A DNA stretch of 60,842 nucleotides. It comes from Paraphysomonas bandaiensis. Taxonomy: Eukaryota; Chrysophyceae. Below are positions 23,488-35,960 of the stretch, piece after piece (position 1 is the stretch's first letter; every line of letters begins with the position of its first letter). The stretch lies in NCBI GenBank assembly GCA_965644295.1, contig CBFFRP010000193.1, forward strand, positions 1 to 60,842, read 5' to 3'. The notes under the pieces are model-generated. The model was not told the origin of the DNA and did not search any database. It saw nothing but the letters and a program-made list of their open reading frames with translations. The position numbers were made by a program, and so were the translations under genes.

Positions 23488-24413
23488 ATGGGAAACCGTC
23501 TGGTGAGTTCCTGTCTGCTGTGTTGGTATACTAACACGAGAGATATAAGGGGAAAGCTGAAAAACTGGATAGTGAAGATGAGTCTGGTCAGGCGCCAAAG
23601 GAAGACAAGTATGATACGAGAAAGATATATTGGGATCGTGATGGCAATCTTAGATATGGTAGATTACACCATTAGGATTGCTGTGAGTCATGTGTCCCTT
23701 CAGGATATTCTGTCAGGAGTAGAGATGAGGAACTAATTCAAGTTCTTGCGGCTGATAGATGCGTTGATGACGATCCGCATAAACTTTGGTGTGTGTTTGT
23801 AGCTATGTTGACAGTTTAAGTTTACACTTTCATGTATCACAGGATGATAATTCCGTCGCGATGGATCAGGAAATGGATTGTATTCGCACACCTGAAGGCT
23901 GGACCAGAACCAGGGAAAATTAATATGAGTTCCTTATTAGTGTCTTCAAGTGATGGCAGTCTTCGGCCAAATAGGAGCCTAAAGCCCCCGAATTGGGATG
24001 AAAACGGCGAGGAATCACCAGGACATTTCAGGTTATATTGTTTTATTCAGCGCACCACATTATCACGTAAGTGATTATTAGGCGCGTGACTCTAGATACG
24101 TGGCTTCAATTGCTAGAGTTGTACGGGTCGGATGGTCCTGCCATTGCTGTGGTATGTTATTTGCCTCTGTATTGTATTCCCAAGATAACCCTTTGTGTAG
24201 AAAGGAATACCTTACAATGATATCTCCAGATGGAGGTTGTTTAAAAACCCCTCCGAGATTGACCCGGTAATTATATCATGCAGAAACGATACTGGTTCGT
24301 GTGATTTTTTTGTTATCTGGTAGAGCATTTTACCTGAGCCTGAAATACCGGACGAAGAGCCCGTTCCAGAAGAAAAATCGAAGTTGAGTGGACTCACATC
24401 TCTCTTCAGTTGA
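23488..24413 (+). CDS. DUSP-domain protein with myristoylation signal
   Basis: Seven exons: 23488-23502, 23541-23658, 23704-23788, 23843-24031, 24082-24151, 24201-24266 and 24324-24413. All introns are GT-AG and total coding length is 633 nt, 210 aa. MGNRL at the start fits N-myristoylation. The core matches the DUSP fold found in ubiquitin-specific proteases: a Trp-rich entry (LWMIIPSRWIRKW), then PGKINMSSLL and a final VTLDTWLQLLELYGSDGPAI. No USP peptidase Cys/His boxes are present, so the protein is a stand-alone DUSP, probably a membrane-tethered adaptor in ubiquitin signalling (inference). It ends in an acidic Pro/Glu tail. Intron 1 is only 38 nt and has a perfect TACTAAC branch motif. 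Confidence 0.78.
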
Positions 24414-25159
24414 GCAACTTGACCCGGTACGTATTACTACTAACATGTATTGATATTGACAATGGAGAGTGAGTTACATTGCGCCAACTACATGATTAAA
24501 TTTCAGCGTATGTTGAATGTGTGTAATTCAGATATTGACTGGATACTTTACTGTGAGTGCATCATGAACGATATGGTAGGGGTTCTTTGTCTCTGTGTGT
24601 AATGCAAGGTTCTTTCTGTAAAAGACATCTTGTGACCACCATCTCGAGATGTTGGTCACTTCTAATAAATAACCGTTGAGCTCTTACATTTTTAATACCG
24701 TTGATTATTCACTTCGAAAGTGTACTTTCTGTTAATGTCATTGGGCAGATATTGTTCTGCCCACTGATAGCCTAATGCTTGTGTGGTACTAGGGGCATAC
24801 AGCTACGATATGCAATATATCCATGACTTGGACGGAAAGTGGTTGCACCTTGGTGCCTGCGGTGACGCACAAGCAGCTCTCGTATCAGAGTCAAGCATTA
24901 CTTAGTTAAACTGTTTTGCTACACTAGTTCTGACTCTTACACGCCTATGGCTAATAATCAAATATTCACTACCTCATTTTTTGAAAAAAGTTAAAAGGAG
25001 CTAAAGTTCACAACTAAACAAAATAGCAATATATTCTGTAGTTATGATACCATCATAATATATATTTAATTAAGCAACGGTTATAGTAAAAAAAATGATG
25101 GCAGTGTAATTTACAGAGTCTTCTTCCGATTTGATTCGCAAGACCACCGAGGTTCGTGC
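24414..25159. repeat. Dispersed-repeat copy
   Basis: About 24745-24800 (GCAGATATTGTTCTGCCCAC and on) and 24830-24960 (GTGGTTGCACCTTGGTGC then GACGCACAAGCAGC) are copies of two repeat blocks seen again at 25540, 25915 and 26170; the first block is also at 2612. No coding capacity. Confidence 0.7.
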
Positions 25160-25480
25160 TTCTTATGTTTGTTTTCCGAGCGAGCAAACTGGCATTCCTT
25201 GAAGAAAGATCTAACGACGCTTAAGAATTCCAGTTTTCCCGCATCCGACAGCAATCACTACAAAAGTGAAAGAACTGATTTTGCACAGCGTGTTCTGGAC
25301 AGCGCAGAGGTCACTAAGAGAGTTAGACTTGGTACCTGTGAGTCCAACTACCGCTGCTTGCTTTATATCGAAAATCACAATCTAATGCTGCTGAGAGGGT
25401 CTTTCAGTCGTGCAAAGTTGATTATGACCTGCAAATAGATCTTGATGTGCCAGTAGTGGACCCTCAACAAAGTCGGACTC
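25160..25480 (+). mobile_element. hAT-like transposase relic, second family
   Basis: A frame-broken stretch in which blocks from different frames together resemble the hAT C-terminal region: a DSAEVTKRVRLG helix segment, then SNAAERVF and FSRAKLIMT. The dimerisation signature is the same type as in the 17.6-kb element but the residues differ, pointing to a separate family. It is cut off by the repeat block beginning near 25535. Confidence 0.45.
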
Positions 25481-25529
25481 GCACCTTTTCGTGGTGTTCT
25501 GGGGGATAAGTACCGGAGAGATTCTCTCT

Positions 25530-26380
25530 TGGAAACTAACGTGAGCCGCAAACATAGTCAGCAGATATTGTTCTGCCCACTCATAGCCTAATGCTTGTGT
25601 GGTACAAGGGACACCAATAAGTGTCACTTGTGTAGACGTCTTTGGGCCTTGACAAATAAACAGGCATCCGGGAATGGGCCCATCTTAAGGGCATCCGGGA
25701 CAGGGTCCACCTGTAGGGTAACAACGACACCCTCCACCACTCCACTCCCCTCACAGAACACCCATCTAGTACTTGGTACACTTCGGACATTAATGCAAAA
25801 CCCTGTACCACAGAGCCTGGTAGAGCCGTATCCTAAGAAGGGAAGACCCCCAGACATCACGCGCCAGTGAGTCAAAGACGCACAAGCAGGGCGAAACTCA
25901 CAAACAAAATTTAGAACGGAAGTGGTTGCACCTTGGTGCTTGCGGCGACGCACAAGCAGCTTCTGTAGCGTTAAATAGTAGGATAATGGAATTTGTACGG
26001 ATTAGTTATGGGTAGAGGTCTAACTAGCATGACTAGCATTCAACTAACCACTATATTGGTACAGGTTTCTAACGCCTACTGCTAAATAAAAAGACGTTTA
26101 ATATAGGGTAACCGGGGTATTGGGCTGCCTGCTGAAGTCAAGCATCCGGGATGTTCACCTTAAGAACACAGAACGGAAGTGGTTGCACCTTGGTGCTTGC
26201 GGCGACGCACAAGCAGCTTTCGTAGCGTTAAGTAGTAGGATAAAAAAAGTGTGTACTGATTAGCTACAGGTAGAGGTCTAACTAGTTTGCCTATCATTCA
26301 TGTAGCTACTAAGTTGGTGCAGGTTTTAACGCCTATTGCTAATAATAAGGCTTTCAATATGCGCCAGTGGAGAGCGAGAA
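25530..26380. repeat. Cluster of dispersed repeats
   Basis: Holds one copy of the first block (about 25537-25612) and two copies of a unit of about 200 bp (25910-26100 and 26165-26350). The units share CGGAAGTGGTTGCACC, GGCGACGCACAAGCAGC, TAGAGGTCTAACTAG and a GCCTA-TGCTAA tail. Copies differ by substitutions and small indels. They look like short interspersed or LTR-derived repeats; no terminal structure or target duplication was identified. Confidence 0.7.
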
Positions 26381-26904
26381 GTAGTTACGATTCGTGGTCT
26401 GTTATTTAGCTAAATTAGTAACTAAGGGAGCACCACACTATCTAAGATTAGCGGTGATATCTACTTAGGTATTAATGGAAATTAGTGGGCCATTATAATT
26501 GCTGGGACATTATTCATTAATGCCATTACAATTACCAGTAACTGGACTACCATTAATAGGCCATTAATGGTTACCAGGCCCTGCATCAGATATTGAAATT
26601 CGTCCTTTGTACCTGAATTCACCTTTTCCTACTATGAGTTGGTTTCACCTGTCTGGAGACTCAAGACATAATATCAATTACTTGATTCTTTTGCAGTGAA
26701 AAATGCTACTTAATTTACATGAGAAAGGTGGTAGTCTTGTTTGACATATTCTCATTGCTATTTTATTATAAAACCTCCATCCATGTTACAGTCTACGTGC
26801 TTCATCAGAACACATATCTCTTTTCCACACCCACGTTAATATCTTCGCGGCTTACAACAGCACAACGTACCAAACTAGATTCCTGTTCCGTCAATACAGT
26901 TGCA

Positions 26905-29900
26905 TTAATAAATTGGATTCTGGGGCTGTCCAGTCCACGGGCAGTGTCGAGTCTTTGACACAAGTGCATTCCATTCTTTGCGATTGGCGACGGAATTGTT
27001 AATTTCAAGCATATCAGTAGAATACACTGGATATCCGGAGACGATGCAAGTCGGCCTGTCACTTACAAAGAGGCCATCATACAAAGTATTTCTCGTTTTT
27101 TCTCTGTTAGGAATCTTCTGTTCAATATTGGAATCCGTCACAACAGACAAGACCCATGTACGCACATCTTCTCTCATATCCTAAATAGGCCCGATCAAAA
27201 TAATCGCGAACACATAATTTACGACATACCTCATCCTCTAAGTAGTGGGAGTGAGGAAGAGGGCTGTTAAGAGGAATAGCATCCGCATCTTGGAAATCTG
27301 CGTTATCCATAAAGCTAGAATCGTTGGTGTCAATCGCTTCCGTTAAATCAACGTATCTACGCCAAAAATACATCAGGTTATCACTGCATCCATATCAACA
27401 TAATACCTATTTAGTAACAAGAAAGCGAGGTTGATATTTCCTTGCTCCCGACAAGCGACTCCCGCCTGATAAAATGCTTTATCGGGAACCACAATATCAG
27501 GATACTTAAGTAGTGTAATAGAACACTTGGCTGCTGTATCTACCAAGCCATGTTCGGTACACAAGAAAAACATATGCTGGTAATGTGTTGCCATCAACAG
27601 CTCCTCCAAATCTTGGGGAAGTTGTTTATCTACAGCATGGCCGCGATATTGCTTCGCAAGTCGGAAAAGGACCTCACGCAAGTTCGAGACAGTTTCAGCT
27701 TGATCAACGCTCTGCTCTGTACCATATGACCTCGAGAGAATTGTGGATACCAATTCATGGTAAAAAGGAATGTTAGAATCACCGGCCAGGCCAGGGCGAT
27801 TAAGTAATAGGCTTACCGCCTCATCTTGCTTGGCCGCATTTCCGCGAAGTAACTTCAAACAAATTTAAGAGTCATACATAGATTCTTAACGTCTTACCTG
27901 TGAGCATCTCATCATTACGTATTTCGCAACCGTAGCGTGTGAGAGTTTTTCTTTAGAGGCAACTTCCCACAACCTATCCCAATCGCCTCGCTTGGCCAAG
28001 ACATCAAGGGCCACATCTGTGCGTCCTAATTCAACCAACTCGCCTGTTCCATCCTCTTGTAGTACAAGATGTCCTTGGTAAGCTTCATCGAGTCGTCTTT
28101 TCAGTGCGGCATTTCCTTGAGACAATGCCTTGGCTTTCTCAAACTGGAGCCACAACAGTTACCTCGATAATTGTACAACACATAGAACTACCTTTTTCGC
28201 AGTTAAGCACACTGTCAACGCTTCATCTTGTCGTCCTATCTCAAAGAGTATATCGGCAGCAGTTTCTTCTCTACCTAAAGCAATGAGGCGCCGTGATACC
28301 TCTGTCGCAATCTCAACATGCTTATTCGGTAAATGGTTTCTGGCTAATTCAATAGCTCTATCCCACAGGTCTTCAAGATCCTCAACATTGTCAATCACCT
28401 CTTTACGGGCTGCTAGGTAGGCGTCTATGGCTTGAGCCCACTGCTTACTCTGCTCCCAACCTCTTGCCGTTGCGATGAAGTCTTTCTTGCTCCCACCTTT
28501 TCCAGATCTAGCCTGTGCAGATTGATACGCCATATTGACCTCTGCAACTCTATGCGGCAAGTGCATTTGAGCTAGTCGAAGAGCATCTTGCCATAATTCG
28601 GCTTCTTGCAGCATTACGAGTGCCAATTCAGGTCTGGCCGCAGATATATATAATTCTTCTGCACCCTTAAAGTCACCAGCATCAGCTTGGACACGAGCAT
28701 GTGCCACATACACGTCCGATATTGCAGCAGGATCATAGTTCTCGGCCACACGGATAGCACTTGCCCAATCTTGCTGATGAACGTACATATCAATGGCTTC
28801 TTTTGGTTTATTCGCCTTAACGAACTCTTCCTCAGCAAGTTGGTACTGCTCTTCGTCCTCCAAGAAAAGTGCATGTTTCAAGTGAATTTCTGGTAACTTT
28901 TTAGGAAGACTGTGGTTTGCGAGCTCAAAAGCCATATCAAATGCTCCGTTTTCGGTAGCATGCTCAATTGCAGCTTCGATTAGACCATGTTTGATCAGGT
29001 ATTTTGAGCCTTCTGATACTCCAACAGCCATCAGTAGCGCAATAGTCACACGCTTACAGGCGTTAATACCACCATAAAACTTCGCCACACGGATAGCATC
29101 ATCCCACAGCTCATTGGATCGATACATATTAACCGCACTATGCCACTCCTGTGCTTCCACATAATGGTGTTCAGCTTCGCGCAGAGATCCCTCAACTTCC
29201 AGTGTTTGTGCAAGGAACTGGTGCGTTTCTTTAAGCAAATCTACACGCTGTTCTTGTACCAGTCGAATCATATCATCAAATCTACGATTCTTCTTGTACA
29301 TGTTAATGGCAAGGTCTTTCTCTTTCACAGTCAAGTACATTTTTTCAGCTTCTTTGTATCGGCCCTCAGCTTCCAGCTTCTGTGCTTGATTAATATAAAG
29401 CAAGCCAACTTCACCCTCATTCATGTAACCCATTGCCAGTTTGTGGGCGAGTTCCCAGTGACCGAGTCTGGTGTGCATTTCAACAGCGAATTGCGGTTGG
29501 TCAGCAGATACATAGCACCGCTCAGCCAATTCGTACTGTGCGCTATCTTCGTAATATCTAGCCAATTGCTTATAATAGGGCTTCGCAGATTCGCTATCAA
29601 TTGCGTCTACTAATTGAAGAGCTCGGCTATACTGTCTTGCATTCAAAGCAGCTTCGATAGCTTTGTGGAATACTTTCGCCTCGATGTAGTGATTAATGGC
29701 CATATCAATCTGTTTCTGAGATACCAAATAGTCACCCCATTGCTCTTGTAGCTCAACGACCATTCCAGGGAAGCTTCGACGAGCCAAATCAACAGCTTTA
29801 CGAAATGCATAGCCGCGAATATAGCTATCAAGTGCTTTCTGAAGATCATTAAGAATTTCATAGAAATCTCCGGCTAGGTCGTGCATACCGGCTCTAGTTA

Positions 29901-32453
29901 ATGCGCTAACAACACTCTCTAGTTGATGCACAGGTTGCATAATATTGTTATCCATGATCACTTGCGCTGCCTTTGCAGGCATACCACCTTTCAAATAAAG
30001 TTTTATGGCTTGATCGAAGTCACATTCTTGTTCCTTAAGTGCGGCAGCTTGTTCTTCTTGATTCGAATCTAATAAATATTGGAAGTACGCCTATATGCAG
30101 ATGTGAAAAATATGGTAAAGATAACATATATATACCTGTCTCATCTCTATGGCCTCTGGATGCTTTGCATTTTCCGCAACTCGAATAGCTTCGTCGTACT
30201 TAAATAGCTTTTGATACATCTCAATGCAGTCATCCACTTTTCCTTGCGCTAGCATTTCATCCTCAGCTTCCTTCAAGTCCTTTGACATCAGACTAATCAT
30301 ACTTCGAACCTAAGCAAATACTAACTCAGAAAACATTTAACTTACATGCAATATTACAAACCTTGTAGTGGTCTGTGCCACTCACACCTAGCTCTTCCTC
30401 TGCACTCTCTTTGATGGAGTTGATATTACCCAAATAACGACCAAGAGCAACATTTCCCACAGCGGCCTGGCATCTCTGGGCTATTCTAAATTCGTTCTCC
30501 ATGAGCGACATTTGACTTAACTGAAGCCACATTGCTTCAGCTTCAGAGCTCATTTCAAGATTTTCAAGAACTTCCATAGCATGTAAGAAGTCGTGGTCAT
30601 CAATTGCTGATCCAAACTCAATTAGAGCACCATCGAGAGGATACACAGCTTGTTCCATCCCTTCATCAACGATCACCTCAGTCCGGCCATCAACTCGCTC
30701 AATTTCTTCAATATCACCCTTAATCGTGTGCAGTGTTATTTGGTCAGGAGCATTTATATTGTACCACACGCATAGATTATTCCTATTCTGGGCAACAACA
30801 ACATCGCTTTGAGGAACCCATTGAACGTATGTGCAAAAATTCAGAAGTTGATTCTTTGCTTGTGTTTCAGTATTGTACAAGTGCAGCAATCTCTTTTTAT
30901 CACGAAACAATAACATATTAGCACGTCCATTTAGCTCTAACCAATCAACTTTTATATCGTGGTAAATTGTGGCCGAAGAATGTGTTACAAGGTCCTTTAT
31001 ACAGATTGTCTGAGCATCTAGCAAATACGCAATTTTCTTGTTATCCTCGCAACTTCCAGTTTTCGACAGACTCCGACGTTCATTAATTCGCAAACTCAAC
31101 ACATGACTGGATATATGAGAGGTTCTTACCGATCCCAGAAATTCATTTACGCCATACTCCACAATAGAAATCTCACCGGCGAAATATATTACGCAGGCAA
31201 ATGGATTGTCAAATATAAATTTCTCCGTACCATCGCCATGCCATTCGATTTCACTTACTTTTAATGTTTCAAGATCTGCTAGCAATAAAGTCTTGCTCGT
31301 GTTCGCTACAACGAAGCGATTCATATATATATTAGTTTTGCTGATCTCTAGGCCGTACTGTGATCGAACAACAATCTTTGTGTTAGAATCAATGTGGCGG
31401 ACTATCACTTGGCTGTGTGACACATATGTCATTTCAAAGCCACCTTTGTACATTGTGCGCTTGAGACACACATCATATATATCTACAGCACCACAGAGTG
31501 TGCCAACTGCAAGCTTTCCGCCGTCAGATTTCCATCCAAGCGCTGTAACTGAGTACATATTCTCCACTTTGGTGATACTTTTCTCCTCCCAGCCCATAGT
31601 GTCCTTGTTCCTTGCGTATACATAAAACCTGTCAAAATTTCCAAGAACAACAGCATCGCCAGTTGGGTTGGCAGCTGCTGCAGTAAATTCTCTACAGTTT
31701 GAATCATTGGAGTGGTCAAATGTACCTTCCTCTCCTCCATCCTCATCATAGAACGTGATCTGCCTGTCGTTTCCAGCTACAACAATGCTCCCACCCCATG
31801 CGAGCGCAAATGGAGCGGTACTGTGCCTTGCAATGACATGGGCACCACGCTCACCACTTTCAAACCAGTATGTGTATATAGAACCATCCAAGTGTGCCGA
31901 GACAACTGCACTACCACGAGGATTGCAACACATAGCAGTCACATAACTATCCGTTTGGTATAATGTTGACGGCTTATGAGTTTTTAACTGACCAAGCTTT
32001 ACCTTTCCTTCAGCTAGACCGTATAAAATTTCATTGGGTCGTTTCATAGGCCACGCGAGACACGTGGCAGGACTTGACGATGGGTATTTATTGCATATGC
32101 TCTTCTTATCACCCCAATCGGAACCAAGTTTGTAAACAAAGACCATATTATCAGTTTGCGCAATTGCCAGCTTATCAGATTGTGGCGAAAACATCATTTG
32201 ACGAACAACATAATTTTTAGGGCCCTACACCATAAGTATTAACACTACATGATATGATATCAGTGAAACGGACCTTGTCTGCGGGTTTCGTAGAAAATTT
32301 ATCTTTCCGCACTCCTTCCTCGTCAAACATAAGCACTACTCGATCTGTCGTACACACGGCTAATCTCCTGCCATTTGGAGCCCAACAAAGTGCGGTCACC
32401 TTCTGGATACCCTCATTTGGCTGGGTGATGGTTTGTAAATGCTGGAGCTGCAT
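26905..32453 (-). CDS. IFT172: Intraflagellar transport protein IFT172
   Basis: Peripheral IFT-B subunit that acts at the ciliary tip in the switch from anterograde to retrograde transport. Eight exons: 32274-32453, 30362-32224, 30136-30309, 28192-30090, 27898-28143, 27407-27852, 27230-27356 and 26905-27180. All are GT-AG; 5211 nt, 1736 aa, close to the about 1750 aa of animal orthologues. The N-terminal half holds two WD40 beta-propellers (RVVLMFDEEG, KFSTKPADK, LAIAQTDNMVFVYKLGSDWG, RFYVYAR, VGTLCGAVDIYD, and NFCTYVQWVP with AQNRNNLCVWYN). The C-terminal half is a long TPR-like solenoid (WGDYLVSQKQIDMAINHYIEA, HKLAMGYMNEGEV, EAEHHYVEAQEW, HLKHALFLEDEEQ). The last exon retains IVSGYPVYSTD but ends in a short divergent tail. 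The gene is intact with no frame breaks. Confidence 0.97.
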
Positions 32454-34062
32454 CGAGCTATTTTTATTTCAGAAATACGTCAATTTAATTACACTGTTCC
32501 AACCCGAAGTAATTCAATTGGTATTGATTATGTTTCTAACAAGGACAACAGGCGGTTAATAGTGCTATAGTGTCCTCTGATCTCCTCAACATTTTAAACC
32601 GTGTCTCTAGTAGCTAACTACATCGAGTCGACTATACGTAAAAATACATAGTCAACCACACTGCGTGTGACGTTGCATTGTTTTCAATTCAAAAAACTGT
32701 GAAATAAAAAAAAAAACTTCTACTTCATATGCATATTGCTATGAGTGTGTGTATGTATATGTATATGTATATGTGTGTAGTGTAGTCTATGCCTGGATTA
32801 TATGTGAAACTGACTATATACTGCTACTGTATTCCTATGATATCGTATACCGCATAGTATACGACGCGTATTTTCTCAGCAGAGGAAGGTCTTGTAAGAG
32901 GACGTCTGGAGGGTTGAGGGGATCTCATTGATGTCGTGCTGCGAATGATGTCTGGAACACATGCTTAATCTCTCACTCTGATGATGCGAAATGCAGAAGA
33001 ACTCCACTTTCCGGATACGATGATCTGGAAACAATATTATCCGGTTGTTTGTAATAGGGGTTTGTTCCTTTTCTTCCATTGAGGTTATGTGAGCCCCAAT
33101 AGTGGAAGCAAATCTGATCGACTTTAACAGACCTTCTCCAAGGTTTCCATCCCCCATATTATATGACAAATACTATATATGAGAATAGAGGAACAGCTAT
33201 CCAGTTGACATATGATGCATATGTCGAAAGTTTTGCGAAGTATGGCGGAGCAAACACTTCCAAACTAATGAAGACTTCAGTCTTGGAATAAAGCGGAATT
33301 GTTCATCAGATTGAATGCCGCTGAGAAAGAAGTGTACCTTACTAGATCTATTCCGTGTGGACTTTATTATGTCCTTTCAGTTGTTTATTGACTTTAATTG
33401 GCTTGTTTTCTGTCATAGTAATAATGATTGCAGCGTAGCTATTATCTATTATACACTAACGCCGACAACTTTATTGCACTTAGGGCATATACCATCTTCT
33501 TCTCCAAGAGAAAGAGACGGTAACAATCCTAAATATACCAACATGAAAAGCAATGAATGGTTTATTCTTTAGGTGGTAGTGTAATGGGAGTTTTCTTGAC
33601 TTCAAATGATGTAGTATGTAGTCATTTCATATAGCATATAGTCGATTCTATAGCTAATTGAGCAACGGTAGTAAGTCCTAAAAATGAAATCAAAACACTC
33701 GTTGTCATCACTGTAAAAAATAATCTAAGTTGGAAATACTTCACTGAGTTAGTTTACTTCATGACGGCCCAGCTTCCACTATATAAACTAACTGAACGGC
33801 TTTTTCTTATAAAATTTCAGTTGCATATTAGTTGAGTTTTAGTTCGTTTAAAGCTTAAACTATTTCGCACCACCCTATCGATAGTCATATGTACGTAACA
33901 TTCCACATTGCCGACTTTGGTTCTGCAATAAACAATAAACTGGAGTTCATCTCGATAAACAACCTCCGTCTGATTAATTGAATCTTACGCATTAAATCAA
34001 CATCAAAGTGAAGTATATATACTGCTCACTTTAAATCATGTCTAAAAGTTAAAGCACGATTT
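32454..34062. other. Intergenic, one weak short frame
   Basis: Spacer between IFT172 and the PDZ-PX gene. It has a poly-A run near 32707 and a TATATG microsatellite at about 32752-32775. A minus-strand frame at about 32876-33157 starting MGDGNLGEG could encode a small protein but has no recognised features. Near 33797 the 3' side is AT-rich. Confidence 0.35.
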
Positions 34063-35610
34063 CTAATCTTTACGGAGCTTATTGATGTCACCCAGAAGAT
34101 TTGCACGGGCTCCAGTAGGCTTGGGTGGGACTGATGCCGACTTCGAACTTACCGGAGGTGGTGGCGGTGGTGCAGGCCGACTTTCAACATTCTCTTGGGC
34201 GGTACTCTCAGGCTGCTCATTAACAGGTGCAGGTTTAGAAGCGACGTTGCTAGTGTTCTTGGCCGCAACAGTAGCTGAATTTGAGTTTTCGCGGGCCCCT
34301 GAAGTACTTGTTCGGGTACTTGGATCTTGCTGTCTGCGACTGCATAAAAAAATTACCAGACTATCATTGTAAGGTTATTTATATACCTCAGTGCCCTTGT
34401 AGACAATCTCCGAGTAGAAGTCCTTCTTTCATTGCCACTTCCCTGAACAGCTGTTGACGAATTATTGGTCTCACTGCACGTCTGTGAACTACTTCTATCA
34501 GGCGCAACTTCCTCAGGTTGCTCCGCACCCTGCCCGAGTAATTCAATTTTATTTCGAAATGAAAATGTAAGCACCATACCTTATTTGTACCTTTCAGCGC
34601 TCCATCAACATCGATGAAAAGCTTCAGCACATCCGAGCAATGATGCTTATTAAACTCAGCAACTTTATCAATGCCAATAACTTTTTGCCAATATACATTT
34701 AATTCTTCCCTGTATACTTCTCAGGATATCACATTTCCATCGTATAAATACTTACCGACGCTGCTCCATGAAATCAGGAGCAAATTTATTGAGTATAAAA
34801 GAATGAGCTGATGGCAGTTCAATGTTTTCCATTTGCCAACCCAATGTGCGTTTGAGTTCTGCATGCAATCGTGTGAAATCGCTGTAGCGCTTCCATACGC
34901 TCCATTTAAATATCTTTTCTTTTTCGACCTGTAGACTTACTGCCCGAAGTTGGCAAACAACTTCGTACTCAACAAATCTCGAAGATGTAAAATTATTGAT
35001 TCGGGATCTTCGAATAAGCGATAAAAAGGGGTGCTTCTGTTCCTTATTACTTTTAGTCGCGATTCCATCGTGCCTCGAATTCCTTCTTCTGTATCAAATA
35101 GAGTTAATCTCCAAAGAAAGCAACTTCAGCAAAACATACTTATGCTGAACATATTCTTCGCCATTTCTGAACTTTAAATTTTTTTGAGCGATATTTTTAT
35201 TGCTCAACAGAGCGCTAACTTCGGAAAAGGGCATTGAGTACAGCTGAATATCATTTATGGCAAACAAAACGTCCCCGATATGAACCCCACCATGCTATAA
35301 TCATTAAATGAATCTAAATAACATTGAAACAGCTTCGCAAACCTTTTGAATGGGTCCAAACTTTCCGTTCGGTAATCTCGCCCATGATCGCACTACAGCA
35401 GCACATCCCTCAAAATCTACAAAACAAAATTTTATAAATCATTTCACTCTAAGTTAATACTATCAGTCGACCTGGCTCTAGTACGACCCCATACGGGCCA
35501 TCTGCAGAGACACTGACAACAACAACCTGTCCTGTGTATGATCTCATTACCACATATCCATATCAACACAGAGATAAACACTCACCAGCAGCTGTGTTAG
35601 CTGCAGCCAT
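34063..35610 (-). CDS. PDZ-PX protein with C-terminal WH2-like motif
   Basis: Eight exons: 35586-35610, 35472-35531, 35343-35416, 35140-35294, 34756-35088, 34580-34709, 34387-34529 and 34063-34339. All are GT-AG; 1197 nt, 398 aa. Residues of about 8-100 form a PDZ domain (VSADGPYGVVLEP, GGVHIGDVLFAIND, FSEVSALLSN). Residues of about 120-225 form a PX phosphoinositide-binding domain (FVEYEVVCQL, FKWSVWKRYSDFTRLHAEL, ELPSAHSFILNKF, MEQRREELNVYWQKV). The tail is Ser/Thr-rich, then has a PPPPPP run and ends LLGDINKLRKD, like an actin-binding WH2 motif. PDZ-PX order is that of SNX27, but no FERM domain is present. Likely role: coupling endosomal membrane to cargo and actin (inference). An endosome link fits VPS35 elsewhere in the window. 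Confidence 0.82.
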
Positions 35611-35960
35611 CCTCAGTTTGTTCTACAGGATCACGGAGTAGATTGCACCTCACGATAAGTAATGTTCGTGTGAGCTATTCGATGTCGCTGTGACCAGGAT
35701 GGATATTATGGAGAGCTCCAGCTGGCACATACAGCTGCACTGTCGAGTAGTATGGTATACCAGTATGTGGTATACGTTCAGCTGTAGATACGAGCAGAAT
35801 CATCATCACATAAATACAGCAGTATACAATGGTAGTATACCAGGATACTGCTGTATATGAGGCCTCACCAACAGAGGACTGTATATGATTGTATACGGGG
35901 TGGGGTATACCGTGGACAGAGATCCATGCATCTTGAGAACGGGAAGTTGATACGATAAGT
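35611..35960. promoter_or_regulatory. 5' region of the PDZ-PX gene
   Basis: AT-rich, with several short GTATAC palindromes between 35754 and 35910. These could be promoter-associated or incidental. No gene. Confidence 0.3.

Noticed and set aside
28104-32559. Plus-strand frames across the IFT172 locus
   Set aside because: They are complements of IFT172 exons, whose eight-exon model is open and matches the family end to end.
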